NCBI GenBank assembly: GCA_934574095.1
Contig: CAKTMW010000031.1
Coordinates: forward strand, 1-20,895
Length of the DNA: 20,895 nucleotides
Source: an uncultured Oscillospiraceae bacterium
Lineage (GTDB): Bacteria > Bacillota > Clostridia > Oscillospirales > Oscillospiraceae
Direction of reading: 5' to 3'
The notes under the pieces are model-generated. The model saw nothing but the letters and a program-made list of their open reading frames with translations, made no database searches and was not told where the DNA came from. Position numbers and translations under genes: made by a program. Every line of letters starts with the position of its first letter. The stretch's first letter is position 1. This document shows, one piece after another, positions 5,187 through 13,440 of the stretch.

Positions 5187-6725
5187 ATGAAGAAACTGGT
5201 ATCTCTTTTCCTGTCGCTGGTGATGGTCGGCGCTGTACTCTGCGGATGCGGAGGCGGCAGCAGCCAGGGCGACGAAGGGAATAACGGCTTGCAAAACGAG
5301 CGAAAAGCCAACAACGAGATCGTTGTGGCCATCGCTCAGGACCTGGAAGACAGTCTTGACCCCCACGCGTCAGCGGCGGCAGGAACCAGAGAGGTCTTGT
5401 TCAACATTTACGAGGGCCTGGTGAAAACCGGCCCCAATGGTGAATTGATCCCCGCGGTAGCCGAAGACTACGCGATCTCGGACGACGGACTTGTCTACAC
5501 CTTCACCCTGCGTGAGGGCGTGAAGTTCCACAACGGCGAGTCGGTGACGGCGGAGGATGTGGTCTATTCCCTCAACCGCTGCGCCGGCAATTCCGGGGAC
5601 TCTGCCCTGGTGTCGGCGTTTTCTGCTATCCAGGACCTGAAAGTCGTGGACGAACGCACGGTGAGCTTCCGTCTGGAGCAGCCCGATATGGAGCTGATCT
5701 ACTTCCTGACGGCCGCCATCATCCCCCAGAACAGCGAGGGACAGACCGGCTTTATCCCCGGCACCGGCCCCTTCCGACTGGTGTCCCGCTCCCCCCAGGA
5801 GAATATCGTCATGGAGCGCTTTGACGACTATTGGGGCACTCCTGCCAAGGTCAGCAAGGTGACCTATCAGATCTATGAGGACTCCACCGCCCTGATGATG
5901 GCCCTGAAGGGCGGCAGCGTGGACATCTGCGCCCACCTGACCAGCGCACAGACCGCCCAGCTGGGCAGCGATTTCGCCATCGAAGAGGGCACCATGAACC
6001 TGGTCCAGGCGGTGTATCTCAACAACGCCGAAAAGCCCTTTGATAACGAGAAGGTGCGCCAGGCCATGAGCTATGCCATCAACCGCCAGGAGATCATGGA
6101 CATCATGGCCGACGGCCATGGCGCCGCCGTGGGCAGCAGCATCTATCCCAAGCTGACCAAGTACTTCCTGCCTGAGCTGGTGGACTACTACTCCTATGAT
6201 CACGCCAAGGGCAAGGAGCTGCTGGCCGAGGCCGGCTATCCCGACGGCTTTGACATGGTCATCACCGTGTCGTCCAACTACCAGCCCCATATGGACACCG
6301 CCGAGGTGGTGGTCCAGCAGTTGGCCGCCATCGGCATCCGGGCCACGGTGCAGCCGGTGGACGCCGCCACCTGGTACAATGACGTATACGTGGGCCGCCA
6401 GTTCCAGGCCACAATCACCGGTCTGGACGCCAAGAACATTACCGCCCGCGCCATGCTGGAGCGTTTCGTCTCCGACAACGGCAAGAACTTCGTTAACTAC
6501 AACAACCCCGCCTATGACGAGCTGTATGCCAAGGCCCGCGCCAGCGCCGACGACGCGGAGCAGACCGCCCTCTACAAGCAGATGGAGACCATGCTGACGG
6601 AGACCGCCGCCAACCTGTACCTGCAGGACATGGCCGACCTGGTGGCCGTCCGCACCGGACTGACGGGGTATACGTTCTATCCCATCTATGCGCAGGATTT
6701 GAGCACCGTAGGGTATAGCGAGTAA
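5187..6725 (+). CDS. Extracytoplasmic substrate-binding lipoprotein of an Opp/Dpp/Nik-type ABC importer
   Basis: A 512-residue family 5 solute-binding protein, the group that captures peptides, nickel or metal chelates and other solutes for ABC import. It starts with a lipoprotein signal: MKK, a hydrophobic core and the lipobox L18-C-G-C21, so Cys21 is the likely lipid anchor on the outer face of the membrane. A glycine/serine-rich linker follows. Family stretches include LREGVKFHNGESVTAEDVVYS, the FIPGTGPFRLV region and VNYNNPAYDELYAKA near the C-terminus. The frame is open upstream to 4911, but the start at 5187 has AAGGAG at the right distance and gives the signal peptide. The length fits DppA/OppA/NikA. 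It is the first gene of the importer operon and is separated from the permease gene by a palindromic repeat. The substrate is unknown. Confidence 0.93.
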   Translation: MKKLVSLFLSLVMVGAVLCGCGGGSSQGDEGNNGLQNERKANNEIVVAIAQDLEDSLDPHASAAAGTREVLFNIYEGLVKTGPNGELIPAVAEDYAISDDGLVYTFTLREGVKFHNGESVTAEDVVYSLNRCAGNSGDSALVSAFSAIQDLKVVDERTVSFRLEQPDMELIYFLTAAIIPQNSEGQTGFIPGTGPFRLVSRSPQENIVMERFDDYWGTPAKVSKVTYQIYEDSTALMMALKGGSVDICAHLTSAQTAQLGSDFAIEEGTMNLVQAVYLNNAEKPFDNEKVRQAMSYAINRQEIMDIMADGHGAAVGSSIYPKLTKYFLPELVDYYSYDHAKGKELLAEAGYPDGFDMVITVSSNYQPHMDTAEVVVQQLAAIGIRATVQPVDAATWYNDVYVGRQFQATITGLDAKNITARAMLERFVSDNGKNFVNYNNPAYDELYAKARASADDAEQTALYKQMETMLTETAANLYLQDMADLVAVRTGLTGYTFYPIYAQDLSTVGYSE

Positions 6726-6733
6726 AACTTGAT

Positions 6734-6828
6734 TTGTCATTCCGAGCCAGTGCGTACACTGGCGTGGGAATCCGTTCCTCGTAAGAGAGGTACGGATTGC
6801 CGCGTCGCTGCGCTCCTCGCAATGACAA
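6734..6828. repeat. Palindromic dispersed repeat (MITE-like) inside the importer operon
   Basis: A 95-base element is bounded by TTGTCATTCCGAG (6734-6746) and CTCGCAATGACAA (6816-6828), which are inverted copies with one mismatch. Inside lie the palindrome CCAGTGCGTACACTGG (6747-6762) and a second hairpin formed by AATCCGTTCCTC and GAGGTACGGATT with one mismatch. Translated on the minus strand it gives the well-known repeat peptides SLRGAQRRGNP and CHCEERSDAAIRT, which occur in very many bacterial genomes as junk translation of this repeat type. It contains no transposase. It fills the gap between the binding-protein and permease genes. Confidence 0.85.
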
Positions 6829-6857
6829 CATCCAACCAACAGAAAGAGATGATGACC

Positions 6858-7799
6858 ATGAAAAACGTCGTGAAGAAGATCGGAATGATGCTTTTGACCA
6901 TGGTCATCGTCTCTTTCTTTGCGTTTCTGGCGTTTCAGATTATCCCCGGCGACCCCACCATCAAGCTGCTGGGCAGCGACGCCACCGCCGAGGCGGTGGC
7001 TGCCCTGCGGTCTGAGCTGGGGCTGGACCGCCCCTTTTTCACCCGGTATTTCGAGTGGGTGGTGAACGCCCTCCATGGGGATTTCGGCACGTCCTATGTG
7101 TACTCCATGCCGGTGTCTCAGCTGCTGCACGGCAAGCTGGGCGTCACCGCGCTGCTGACGGCCATCGCCTTTGTGCTGATCGTGGCGGCATCGCTGCCCT
7201 TGGGCCTGTTTGTCGCTTCCCGGAGGGGCGGTTGGCTGGACCGGGCCCTGACGGTGCTGGGCCAGGTGGTCATGGCGGTGCCGCCCTTCGTGGTGGGCAT
7301 TCTGCTGACGCTGGTGTGCGGATTGGTGCTTCACTGGTTCGACCCCGGCGCATTCATCTCGCCCAGCCAGAGCTTCTGGCGCAGCGTGGGGTATCTTATG
7401 TATCCCGCCGTCGCCATCGCCCTGCCCCGTATCGCCATGACGGTGAAGATGCTGAAAAGCTCCATCACCGGCGAACTGAACAAGGACTATGTCCGCACCG
7501 CGTACAGCCGGGGCAACTCCCCCCGCGCCGTGCTGTACCGCCATGTGCTGCGCAACGCCGTGGTGCCCACGGTGGCCTTTTTGGCCATGACGGTGGCGGA
7601 CATCGTGGCCGGTTCCGTCATCATCGAGCAGGTCTTTGCCATCCCCGGCATCGGCCGTATGCTGCTGACCTCCATCGCCAACCGGGACTTCCCGGTGGTG
7701 CAAGCCATTGTGGTGATCCTGGCGCTGTGGGTGGTGCTGGTGAACTGCCTGGCCGACATTCTCAACCAGCGGCTGGACCCCCGGCTGCGGCTGCAATAA
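6858..7799 (+). CDS. ABC importer permease, DppB/NikB type
   Basis: A 313-residue membrane protein with about six hydrophobic segments, the first of two permease subunits of the importer. The typical N-terminus with FLAFQIIPGDP and the EAA-loop region that docks onto the ATPases (RTAYSRGNSPRAVLYRHVLR, then NAVVPTVAFLAM) are present, as is the FAIPGIGRMLL stretch common to DppB/OppB. Three in-frame ATG codons lie at 6849, 6852 and 6858. The last is preferred because AAAGAG (6843-6848) is then nine bases away; the other two are too close to it. The frame stays open through the upstream repeat, so a repeat-encoded extension is formally possible but unlikely. The next gene follows after 12 bases. 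Confidence 0.93.
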   Translation: MKNVVKKIGMMLLTMVIVSFFAFLAFQIIPGDPTIKLLGSDATAEAVAALRSELGLDRPFFTRYFEWVVNALHGDFGTSYVYSMPVSQLLHGKLGVTALLTAIAFVLIVAASLPLGLFVASRRGGWLDRALTVLGQVVMAVPPFVVGILLTLVCGLVLHWFDPGAFISPSQSFWRSVGYLMYPAVAIALPRIAMTVKMLKSSITGELNKDYVRTAYSRGNSPRAVLYRHVLRNAVVPTVAFLAMTVADIVAGSVIIEQVFAIPGIGRMLLTSIANRDFPVVQAIVVILALWVVLVNCLADILNQRLDPRLRLQ

Positions 7800-7811
7800 G
7801 GAGGGGTGGAT

Positions 7812-8612
7812 ATGCTGCTGCAAAAGAGAAACACCTCCTTCCGCATCGGCCTGACCATCGCCGCTATCATGGCGGCCCTGGCGCTGATCGGCTACATCTG
7901 GACCCCCTATGACCCCACCGCCATCGTGGGCAGCCAGAAATTCCTGCCCCCGTCCTTCCGCCACCTGTTCGGTACGGACAACTTCGGCCGGGATATCTTC
8001 AGCCGCGTCATGGCGGGCATGGGAACGACCTTCTTTATCTCCCTGTGCACCGTCCTGATCGGCGGCGCGGTGGGCACACTGATCGGTGCCTTTACCGGCT
8101 ATTTCGGCGGCGTGGTGGACGAGGTGCTCATGCGCATCAACGACGCGCTGACAGCCTTTCCCAATATTCTGCTGGCCCTGGTGTTTATCGCCATGCTGGG
8201 CTTCGGCAAATACAACGTGATTTTGGCGCTGGGCGTGGCTTTCATTCCCAGCTTTGCCCGTGTGGTCCGTGCGGAATTCGCCCGGCACCGGGCCATGAGC
8301 TATGTCAAATCTGCCCGATTGATGGGCGCCTCCCATCTGCGGATCATCTTCCGGCACATTCTGCCCAATACCTGGGGCGTACTGCTGCCGGCGCTGGTCA
8401 TCGGGTTTAACAACGCCGTGCTGGCGGAGGCCAGCATGAGCTATCTGGGCATCGGCGTGTCTGCCCCAGACGTGTCCCTGGGCTATATGCTGTCGGAGTC
8501 CCAGAGCTATATGATAACGGCCCCCTGGTATGTGCTGTGTACCGGCGCGGTCATCGTGCTGCTGATCCTGGGCGTCAGCATGATGGGCGAGGGCCTGCGG
8601 AAGGAGGCGTGA
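7812..8612 (+). CDS. ABC importer permease, DppC/NikC type
   Basis: A 266-residue permease partner of the preceding DppB/NikB-type protein. The family hallmark LFGTDNFGRD (residues 52-61) follows the first membrane helix, and the EAA loop (VKSARLMGASHLRIIFRHILPN) and EASMSYLGIGV are present near the C-terminus. It is shorter than OppC/DppC (about 300 residues) and close to NikC (about 277). A GTG at 7806 is in frame, but ATG 7812 has AAGGAGG (7798-7804) at seven bases and is preferred. That ribosome binding site overlaps the stop of the upstream gene, which suggests coupled translation. The last codons contain the ribosome binding site of the next gene. Confidence 0.93.
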   Translation: MLLQKRNTSFRIGLTIAAIMAALALIGYIWTPYDPTAIVGSQKFLPPSFRHLFGTDNFGRDIFSRVMAGMGTTFFISLCTVLIGGAVGTLIGAFTGYFGGVVDEVLMRINDALTAFPNILLALVFIAMLGFGKYNVILALGVAFIPSFARVVRAEFARHRAMSYVKSARLMGASHLRIIFRHILPNTWGVLLPALVIGFNNAVLAEASMSYLGIGVSAPDVSLGYMLSESQSYMITAPWYVLCTGAVIVLLILGVSMMGEGLRKEA

Positions 8613-8614
8613 CC

Positions 8615-9397
8615 ATGCTGGAGATCAAAGACCTGCGTGTCCGCTTTCACGACGCGGACCACAACGCCGTGGACGGCATCAGTCTGACGGTGGACGACGG
8701 CCAGATCATGGGTCTGGTGGGCGAGAGCGGCAGCGGCAAGACCGTTACCGCCATGGTGGTGTCCGGCCTGATGCCCCAGCGGAAGGCGGACGTCTCCGGT
8801 CAGGTGCTGCTGGACGGCAGGGACCTGCTGGCGCTGTCCCCGGCCGATATGCGCAAGCGGCAGGGCTGCGCCATTTCCGTGGTGTTCCAGGAGCCTATGA
8901 GCGCCATGGACCCGGTCATGCGCATCGGCCCCCAGGTGGAGGAGGCCCTGCGGGTCCACACAAAACTCTCCGCCCAGGAGCGGCGGGAGCGGGCCTTGCA
9001 GGCCCTGCGGGACGTGGACCTGCCGGACGCCGAGGCGGTGTATGACAAGTATCCCCACCAGATGTCCGGCGGTATGCTCCAGCGGGCCATGATCGCCGCC
9101 GCCATTATCTCCCGGCCCAAGCTGCTGCTGGCGGACGAGCCCACCACGGCGCTGGATGTGACCATCCAGGCCCAGATACTGGAGCTGCTACGGCGGCTGA
9201 ACCGGGAGATGGGTATGTCTATCCTGTTTATCTCCCACAACCTGAACGTGGTGCGCAAGCTGTGCAGCCATGTGGCGGTGATGGAAAAAGGCCGCATCGT
9301 GGAGACCGGCGCAACGCATCAGGTGTTCCACGATCCCCAGGCGGATTACACCAGGCGGCTCATCGCCGCCATTCCCACGAGGAAGAAGCTATGTTAG
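8615..9397 (+). CDS. ABC importer ATPase, DppD/NikD type
   Basis: A 260-residue cytoplasmic ATP-binding subunit. Walker A is GESGSGKT (residues 36-43), the Q-loop region is [13 protein letters not shown], the ABC signature is MSGGMLQR (150-157), Walker B is LLLADEP (170-176) and the switch histidine is in FISHNLNVV. The MSGGMLQR form, with methionine before SGG and M in the fifth position, is usual in the DppD/NikD subunits. It lacks most of the C-terminal oligopeptide-HPY extension and so matches NikD (about 254) rather than OppD (about 330). The start at 8615 has AAGGAGG (8601-8607) inside the preceding gene, two bases from its stop. The end overlaps the next gene by 7 bases. Confidence 0.93.
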   Translation: MLEIKDLRVRFHDADHNAVDGISLTVDDGQIMGLVGESGSGKTVTAMVVSGLMPQRKADVSGQVLLDGRDLLALSPADMRKRQGCAISVVFQEPMSAMDPVMRIGPQVEEALRVHTKLSAQERRERALQALRDVDLPDAEAVYDKYPHQMSGGMLQRAMIAAAIISRPKLLLADEPTTALDVTIQAQILELLRRLNREMGMSILFISHNLNVVRKLCSHVAVMEKGRIVETGATHQVFHDPQADYTRRLIAAIPTRKKLC

Positions 9398-10119
9398 AAA
9401 CGGTTTTAGAGGTCAACGACCTGAATGTGTGGTACCGCGGCGGGACTGGCCTGCGCAAGCGCCGGACTCAGGTGCTTCATGATATCAGCTTTACCCTGTA
9501 CCGGGGCGAGATTCTCGGTCTGGTGGGGGAGAGCGGCAGCGGCAAATCCACCCTGGCCCGTGCAGTGCTGGGTATGGAGAAGGACGTGTCCGGTACGGTC
9601 CTCCACCGTACCAAGCGGCCTCAGATGGTGTTTCAGGACCCGGCGGGCAGCCTGAACCCCGCCTTTACCGTGGCCCAGACCCTGGCTGAGCCGCTGCGTA
9701 TCTACGGTAAGTACGACAAAGCCGGTATCGAGAGCCGTGTGCGGGACACCATGGCCCTGGTGGGGCTGGACGAGAGCTACTATGACCGCTATCCCCACCA
9801 GCTCTCCGGCGGGCAGAAGCAGCGGGTGTGCATCGGCGCGGCGTTGATCCAGAAACCCGGTCTCATCATCGCCGACGAGGCGGTGTCGGCCCTGGATGTG
9901 ACCATCCAGGCCCAGATTTTGCAGCTGATTGCCCGGTTGCGGCGGGAGTTCGGCATTTCCTATCTGTTCATCTCCCACGACCTCAACGTGGTCTATGAGA
10001 TATGCGACCGCTGCCTGGTGCTGAAGGACGGCCGCATCGTGGAGCAGGGGACGGTGGACGAGGTGTACGACCATCCCCAGGCGGACTATACGAAACAATT
10101 ATTAAAAGCAGCGGAGTGA
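9391..10119 (+). CDS. ABC importer ATPase, DppF/NikE type
   Basis: A 242-residue second ATPase subunit that pairs with the preceding one. Walker A is GESGSGKST (residues 46-54), the Q-loop is [12 protein letters not shown], the signature is LSGGQKQR (138-145) and the switch histidine is in FISHDLNVV. Walker B reads [12 protein letters not shown], with alanine where most family members have proline (DEPVSALD); the catalytic glutamate E163 is present, so it should be active. It has no C-terminal extension, matching NikE-sized proteins. ATG 9391 overlaps the upstream TAG stop (9395-9397) by 7 bases, which implies coupled translation and equal amounts of the two ATPases. Confidence 0.93.
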   Translation: MLETVLEVNDLNVWYRGGTGLRKRRTQVLHDISFTLYRGEILGLVGESGSGKSTLARAVLGMEKDVSGTVLHRTKRPQMVFQDPAGSLNPAFTVAQTLAEPLRIYGKYDKAGIESRVRDTMALVGLDESYYDRYPHQLSGGQKQRVCIGAALIQKPGLIIADEAVSALDVTIQAQILQLIARLRREFGISYLFISHDLNVVYEICDRCLVLKDGRIVEQGTVDEVYDHPQADYTKQLLKAAE

Positions 10120-10125
10120 TAGCAT

Positions 10126-10545
10126 ATGACAGACGAAAGAAAGCAGCAACTATTGAATCTGGCGCTGGACAGCGAGCCCTTTGACGTTCACAACCACGTG
10201 AAGATCGTGGCCGTGGACGACGGCTGGGCCCAGGTGGAGGTGGAGATCCACCCTGAGACACTGAACCGCTGGGGCACCCCCCACGGCGGTATTCTGTTTA
10301 CCCTGTCGGACGTGGCCTGCGGCATGGCCATTCTGACCACGCGGATGGAGGCCTGCGTCACCGTCAGCGGCACCATCGACTGTGTCAACGCTGGGCCCTC
10401 CTCCGGTAAGCTCATCGCCACCGGACGGGTGCAGAAGGCGGGCGGCAAACTGGTCTTCTGCGATTCCGAGATACGCGACGAAGCCGGAAAGCTCATTACC
10501 ACCGGTCACACGGTGATGTACTTCACCGGCAAGCAGCTGGCGTGA
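10126..10545 (+). CDS. PaaI-type hotdog-fold thioesterase
   Basis: A 139-residue protein of the PaaI/4HBT hotdog thioesterase family, which hydrolyses acyl-CoA thioesters to free acid and CoA. The family core is clear: W-GTPHGGILFTLSDVACG, with the HGG oxyanion segment and the aspartate of LSD as the usual catalytic acid. The length is normal. It starts six bases after the stop of the ATPase gene, using GGAG within the end of that gene. Its stop TGA overlaps the GTG start of the next gene. A second PaaI-type protein lies at 19081-19518 in the acyl-CoA operon. The role of a thioesterase behind an importer is unclear: it may act on an imported acid after CoA activation, or clear unwanted CoA esters. 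Confidence 0.88.
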   Translation: MTDERKQQLLNLALDSEPFDVHNHVKIVAVDDGWAQVEVEIHPETLNRWGTPHGGILFTLSDVACGMAILTTRMEACVTVSGTIDCVNAGPSSGKLIATGRVQKAGGKLVFCDSEIRDEAGKLITTGHTVMYFTGKQLA

Positions 10546-11627
10546 GAGCCTTTACCCGGAAAAACCGGGGTCATCTGTGGTGGCTGGCGGGACTGGCGGC
10601 GTTTTTCGCCGTCTATTTCCCTCTGCGCACCTGCCGCACCGCCATGAACTGGCTGTGCGGCCATGTCATTTTGCCCCTGGAGCAGGCCATGGGCCGCCTG
10701 TGCAGCCTGACCTCCGTCTCCGTGGCGGAGGTGTTGATCCTGACGGGCATCTATGCCGTTCTCTTCTGGCTGGCGTGGCAGGTACGGTGCCTCATCACCC
10801 GGCCGGGACGGGGGAAACGGCTCTTGCGCATGGTGCTGACGGCGCTGTGTACGGTGCTCAGCGTCTACGCGGGCTTCTGCCTGCTGTGGGGTGTGTTCTA
10901 CGGGGCCGACAGCTTTCAGGACAAATCCGGCCTGCAAGCACGGGGCGGCACCGTGGAGGAGCTGACGGCGCTGACGGAGCGCTTTGCCGGCGAAGTGTCC
11001 GCTCTCAGCGATAAAGTGCCGCGGGACGGCTTGGGCCGCTTTGCTGTGTCCCGCGCCGAGATATTTGACGACGCCCTGACCGCCTACGACGGCGTTCTGG
11101 AGGAGTTCACTTTCCTGCAAAGGCCCGCCGTGGCCCCCAAGGCGTTTGTCTCTTCGCGCGGCATGAGCTATCTGGATTTCAGCGGCTTCTACTTTCCCTT
11201 CACCGGCGAGGCCAATCTGAACGACGAGAGCCCCGCCTGCTATCTGCCCACCAACATCTGCCATGAACTGGCCCACCAGCAGGGCATCGCCGCCGAGCAG
11301 GAGTGCAATTTTGTGGCCATTCTGGCCGCCGCTGCGCATGAAAGCCCCGCCTACCGCTACTCCGGCTATCTCATGGGCTATGTCCATTTGGCCAACGCCC
11401 TGTACCGTGCCGACCACGACGCCTGGCAGACCATCCGCGACAGCCTGTCGGATACCGTTCGGACGGACCTGGCCTGGAACAGCGCCTACTGGGCGCAGTT
11501 TGACGGCCCGGTGAACACCGCCGCCACCAAGGTGTACGACGGCTTTTTGAAGTCCAACGGTCTCACCGACGGCGTTCAGAATTACGGCACTGTGGTGGAC
11601 CTGCTGCTGGCGTATTTCTACAGATGA
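10542..11627 (+). CDS. DUF3810 family membrane protein with an HExxH metallopeptidase-like motif
   Basis: A 361-residue protein that fits the DUF3810 family. Three hydrophobic segments lie in the first third (about residues 11-28, 57-82 and 94-121). The remainder is soluble and contains H241-E-L-A-H245, followed by AAEQECNF (E252, E254), the pattern of a zinc-binding gluzincin-like site. A membrane-anchored metallopeptidase is therefore plausible, but no substrate is known for the family as far as I know. GTG 10542 overlaps the upstream stop as GTGA, so translation is likely coupled; there is no better ATG nearby at the N-terminus. Whether the soluble domain is inside or outside the cell cannot be settled from the sequence. 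Confidence 0.8.
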   Translation: MRAFTRKNRGHLWWLAGLAAFFAVYFPLRTCRTAMNWLCGHVILPLEQAMGRLCSLTSVSVAEVLILTGIYAVLFWLAWQVRCLITRPGRGKRLLRMVLTALCTVLSVYAGFCLLWGVFYGADSFQDKSGLQARGGTVEELTALTERFAGEVSALSDKVPRDGLGRFAVSRAEIFDDALTAYDGVLEEFTFLQRPAVAPKAFVSSRGMSYLDFSGFYFPFTGEANLNDESPACYLPTNICHELAHQQGIAAEQECNFVAILAAAAHESPAYRYSGYLMGYVHLANALYRADHDAWQTIRDSLSDTVRTDLAWNSAYWAQFDGPVNTAATKVYDGFLKSNGLTDGVQNYGTVVDLLLAYFYR

Positions 11628-11639
11628 AAGGAGCTGCCT

Positions 11640-12242
11640 ATGGCCAACCCCCAATATGACAGTATGCTCTCCGTGGCGCGGCAGCGCCTGATGGGCCGCG
11701 ACCCGGAGCATATTGCCCGCCGCGCCGCCGTTACCTGGCGGGACGGGTCCTTCCTCGTCCCTACCCTGGGCCGGACCGTCACCGTCACGCCGCCGGACTG
11801 TACCCCCTGGCCGGAGCTGGATATGTGGCACGCTCTGCCGCTGCTGCACTATCTGGACCTGGCGGACGGTACGCCTCTGACAGGCCGCATGATGGCCTTC
11901 GGCCAGTACCCCGACGGCATGGTGCGGGGCGGCGGCTTTGACCGGCGGGTGGAGGAGGTCATCCGCCGCCGTCTGGGGCTGCTGTCCCTGCCGGAGCTGC
12001 GCCGCCGCTGCCTCGCGCTGGGGGCGGAGCTGGAGCCCTCCAACGCCGATGTGTGCGCCCGGTTTTCCTTCCTGCCCCGGTATCCCCTGTGGCTGCGGCT
12101 GTGGCTGGCGGACGAGGAGTTCCCCGCCTCCGGCCGCCTGTTCGTGGACGAGGCCGCCGCCCACTACCTGACCATCGAGGACGCCGTGACCGTAGGCGAC
12201 CTGCTGCTGGAGCTGCTGACCGGCGGCCCCACGCCCCGCTGA
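11640..12242 (+). CDS. DUF3786 family protein
   Basis: A 200-residue soluble protein. The C-terminal half, with FLPRYPLWLRLWLADEEFP followed by LFVDEAAAHYLTIEDA, matches the DUF3786 pattern as I remember it; the family is common in anaerobic bacteria and archaea and its function is unknown. No catalytic motif, membrane segment or cofactor site is evident. It has a good AAAGGAG ribosome binding site six bases before ATG 11640 and follows the DUF3810 gene after 12 bases, so it belongs to the same transcript. Arginine and leucine content is high and there are few lysines, in line with local GC content. Confidence 0.75.
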   Translation: MANPQYDSMLSVARQRLMGRDPEHIARRAAVTWRDGSFLVPTLGRTVTVTPPDCTPWPELDMWHALPLLHYLDLADGTPLTGRMMAFGQYPDGMVRGGGFDRRVEEVIRRRLGLLSLPELRRRCLALGAELEPSNADVCARFSFLPRYPLWLRLWLADEEFPASGRLFVDEAAAHYLTIEDAVTVGDLLLELLTGGPTPR

Positions 12243-12264
12243 TTTCCGGAAAGGAGCTATCTCC

Positions 12265-13401
12265 ATGGGCAAATACGTTCTCATTCCCGATTCCTTCAAA
12301 GGGACGCTCTCCTCGCTGGAGGTGTGCCGCATCGTGGAGGAAGCCATCCGCGCCCACGATCCCCGGGCCCAGGTCCGCGCCATCCCCGTGGCGGACGGCG
12401 GCGAGGGTACCGTGGACGCCTTCCTTGCCGCCGTGGGCGGCGAAAGGGTGGCCGTGGCCTGTGCCGGGCCTTACGGCGAACCGCTGACGGCTTGCTACGG
12501 CCTGCTGCCTGACGGCACGGCGGTGGTGGAGATGGCCGCGGCGGCGGGCCTGCCCCTGGTGGGGGAACGCCGCAATGCGGAGCGGACCACCACTTACGGC
12601 GTGGGACAGCTGATCGCCCACGCCGCCCATCACGGCGCAAAGAAACTGGTGCTGGGCCTGGGAGGCAGCGCCACCAACGACGGCGGCTGCGGTGCGGCTG
12701 CCGCCGTGGGCATAAGATTCCTGAATGACGGGGGACAGCCCTTCGTCCCTGTGGGAGCGGCATTGAAGGATATCGCCCGCATCGACATGGCTGCCCTGGA
12801 CCCAGCGGTGGCGGCCCTGCCTATCATGACCATGTGCGACATTGATAATCCCCTGTGCGGTCCTGCGGGAGCCGCCGCTGTCTTCGGTCCCCAGAAGGGG
12901 GCGGACGCCGCCATGGTCCGCCGTCTGGACGACGGTCTGGCCCACCTGGCGGACCTCATCCGCCGCGATATGGGCCGGGATGTGCTGTCCCTGCCCGGCG
13001 GCGGCGCGGCAGGCGGTTTCGGCGTGGGAGCGTCGGCCTTTTTCAACAGTCCCCTCCGCATGGGCATTGACGTGGTGCTGGAGCTGACGGATTTTGACCG
13101 TCAGGCTGCCGGTGCCGACCTGGTCATCACCGGCGAGGGGCGACTGGACAGCCAGAGCCTTCGCGGCAAGGTGGTGGTGGGCGTTGCCCGCCGTGCCAAG
13201 GTCCTGGGCGTACCGGTGGCGGCCCTGGTGGGCGGCTGTGAGACGGACGTGGACGCCGTATATGACCAGGGCGTCAGCGGCGTGTTCCCCATCAATCCTC
13301 TGCCGCTGCCTTTTGCGGAGGTCAAAACCCGCTGCTGGGAGAATCTCCGCTTCACCGCTGCCAATCTGGTGCGGTTTTACCGCAGGCTCATAGAAGGGTA
13401 A
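12265..13401 (+). CDS. Glycerate kinase (GlxK/GarK family)
   Basis: A 378-residue cytoplasmic enzyme of the glycerate kinase family 1, which phosphorylates D-glycerate with ATP, giving 2-phosphoglycerate in the characterised GarK/GlxK enzymes and linking glycerate to lower glycolysis. Family stretches are plain: the N-terminal VLIPDSFKGTLSS, VADGGEGTVDAF, GLGGSATNDGGCG, GPQKGA and TGEGRLDSQSLRGK. The length is standard. ATG 12265 has AAGGAG (12251-12256) eight bases upstream, and the gene follows DUF3786 after 22 bases. It is the last gene of the long importer run: its stop is fused to the terminator hairpin. No glycerate-producing enzyme is next to it, so the link to the importer is unclear. 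Confidence 0.94.
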   Translation: MGKYVLIPDSFKGTLSSLEVCRIVEEAIRAHDPRAQVRAIPVADGGEGTVDAFLAAVGGERVAVACAGPYGEPLTACYGLLPDGTAVVEMAAAAGLPLVGERRNAERTTTYGVGQLIAHAAHHGAKKLVLGLGGSATNDGGCGAAAAVGIRFLNDGGQPFVPVGAALKDIARIDMAALDPAVAALPIMTMCDIDNPLCGPAGAAAVFGPQKGADAAMVRRLDDGLAHLADLIRRDMGRDVLSLPGGGAAGGFGVGASAFFNSPLRMGIDVVLELTDFDRQAAGADLVITGEGRLDSQSLRGKVVVGVARRAKVLGVPVAALVGGCETDVDAVYDQGVSGVFPINPLPLPFAEVKTRCWENLRFTAANLVRFYRRLIEG

Positions 13402-13439
13402 AGTAAGCGCTCAGTCCGGATGGACTGAGCGCTTACTTT
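13400..13439. terminator. Bidirectional terminator between glycerate kinase and the sigma-54 regulator
   Basis: A perfect 18-bp inverted repeat (13400-13417 with 13422-13439) with the loop GGAT. Two bases of the glycerate kinase TAA are in the left arm, and the regulator's TGA stop (minus strand, 13441-13443) begins two bases after the right arm. T-rich bases follow on both strands but the runs are short. Confidence 0.85.
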
Positions 13440-13440
13440 G

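Noticed and set aside
5370..8357. Very long minus-strand frame opposite the binding-protein and permease genes
   Set aside because: It is the GC-codon shadow of well-identified plus-strand genes and runs through the palindromic repeat; rich in His, Gln, Gly and Asp with no domain.
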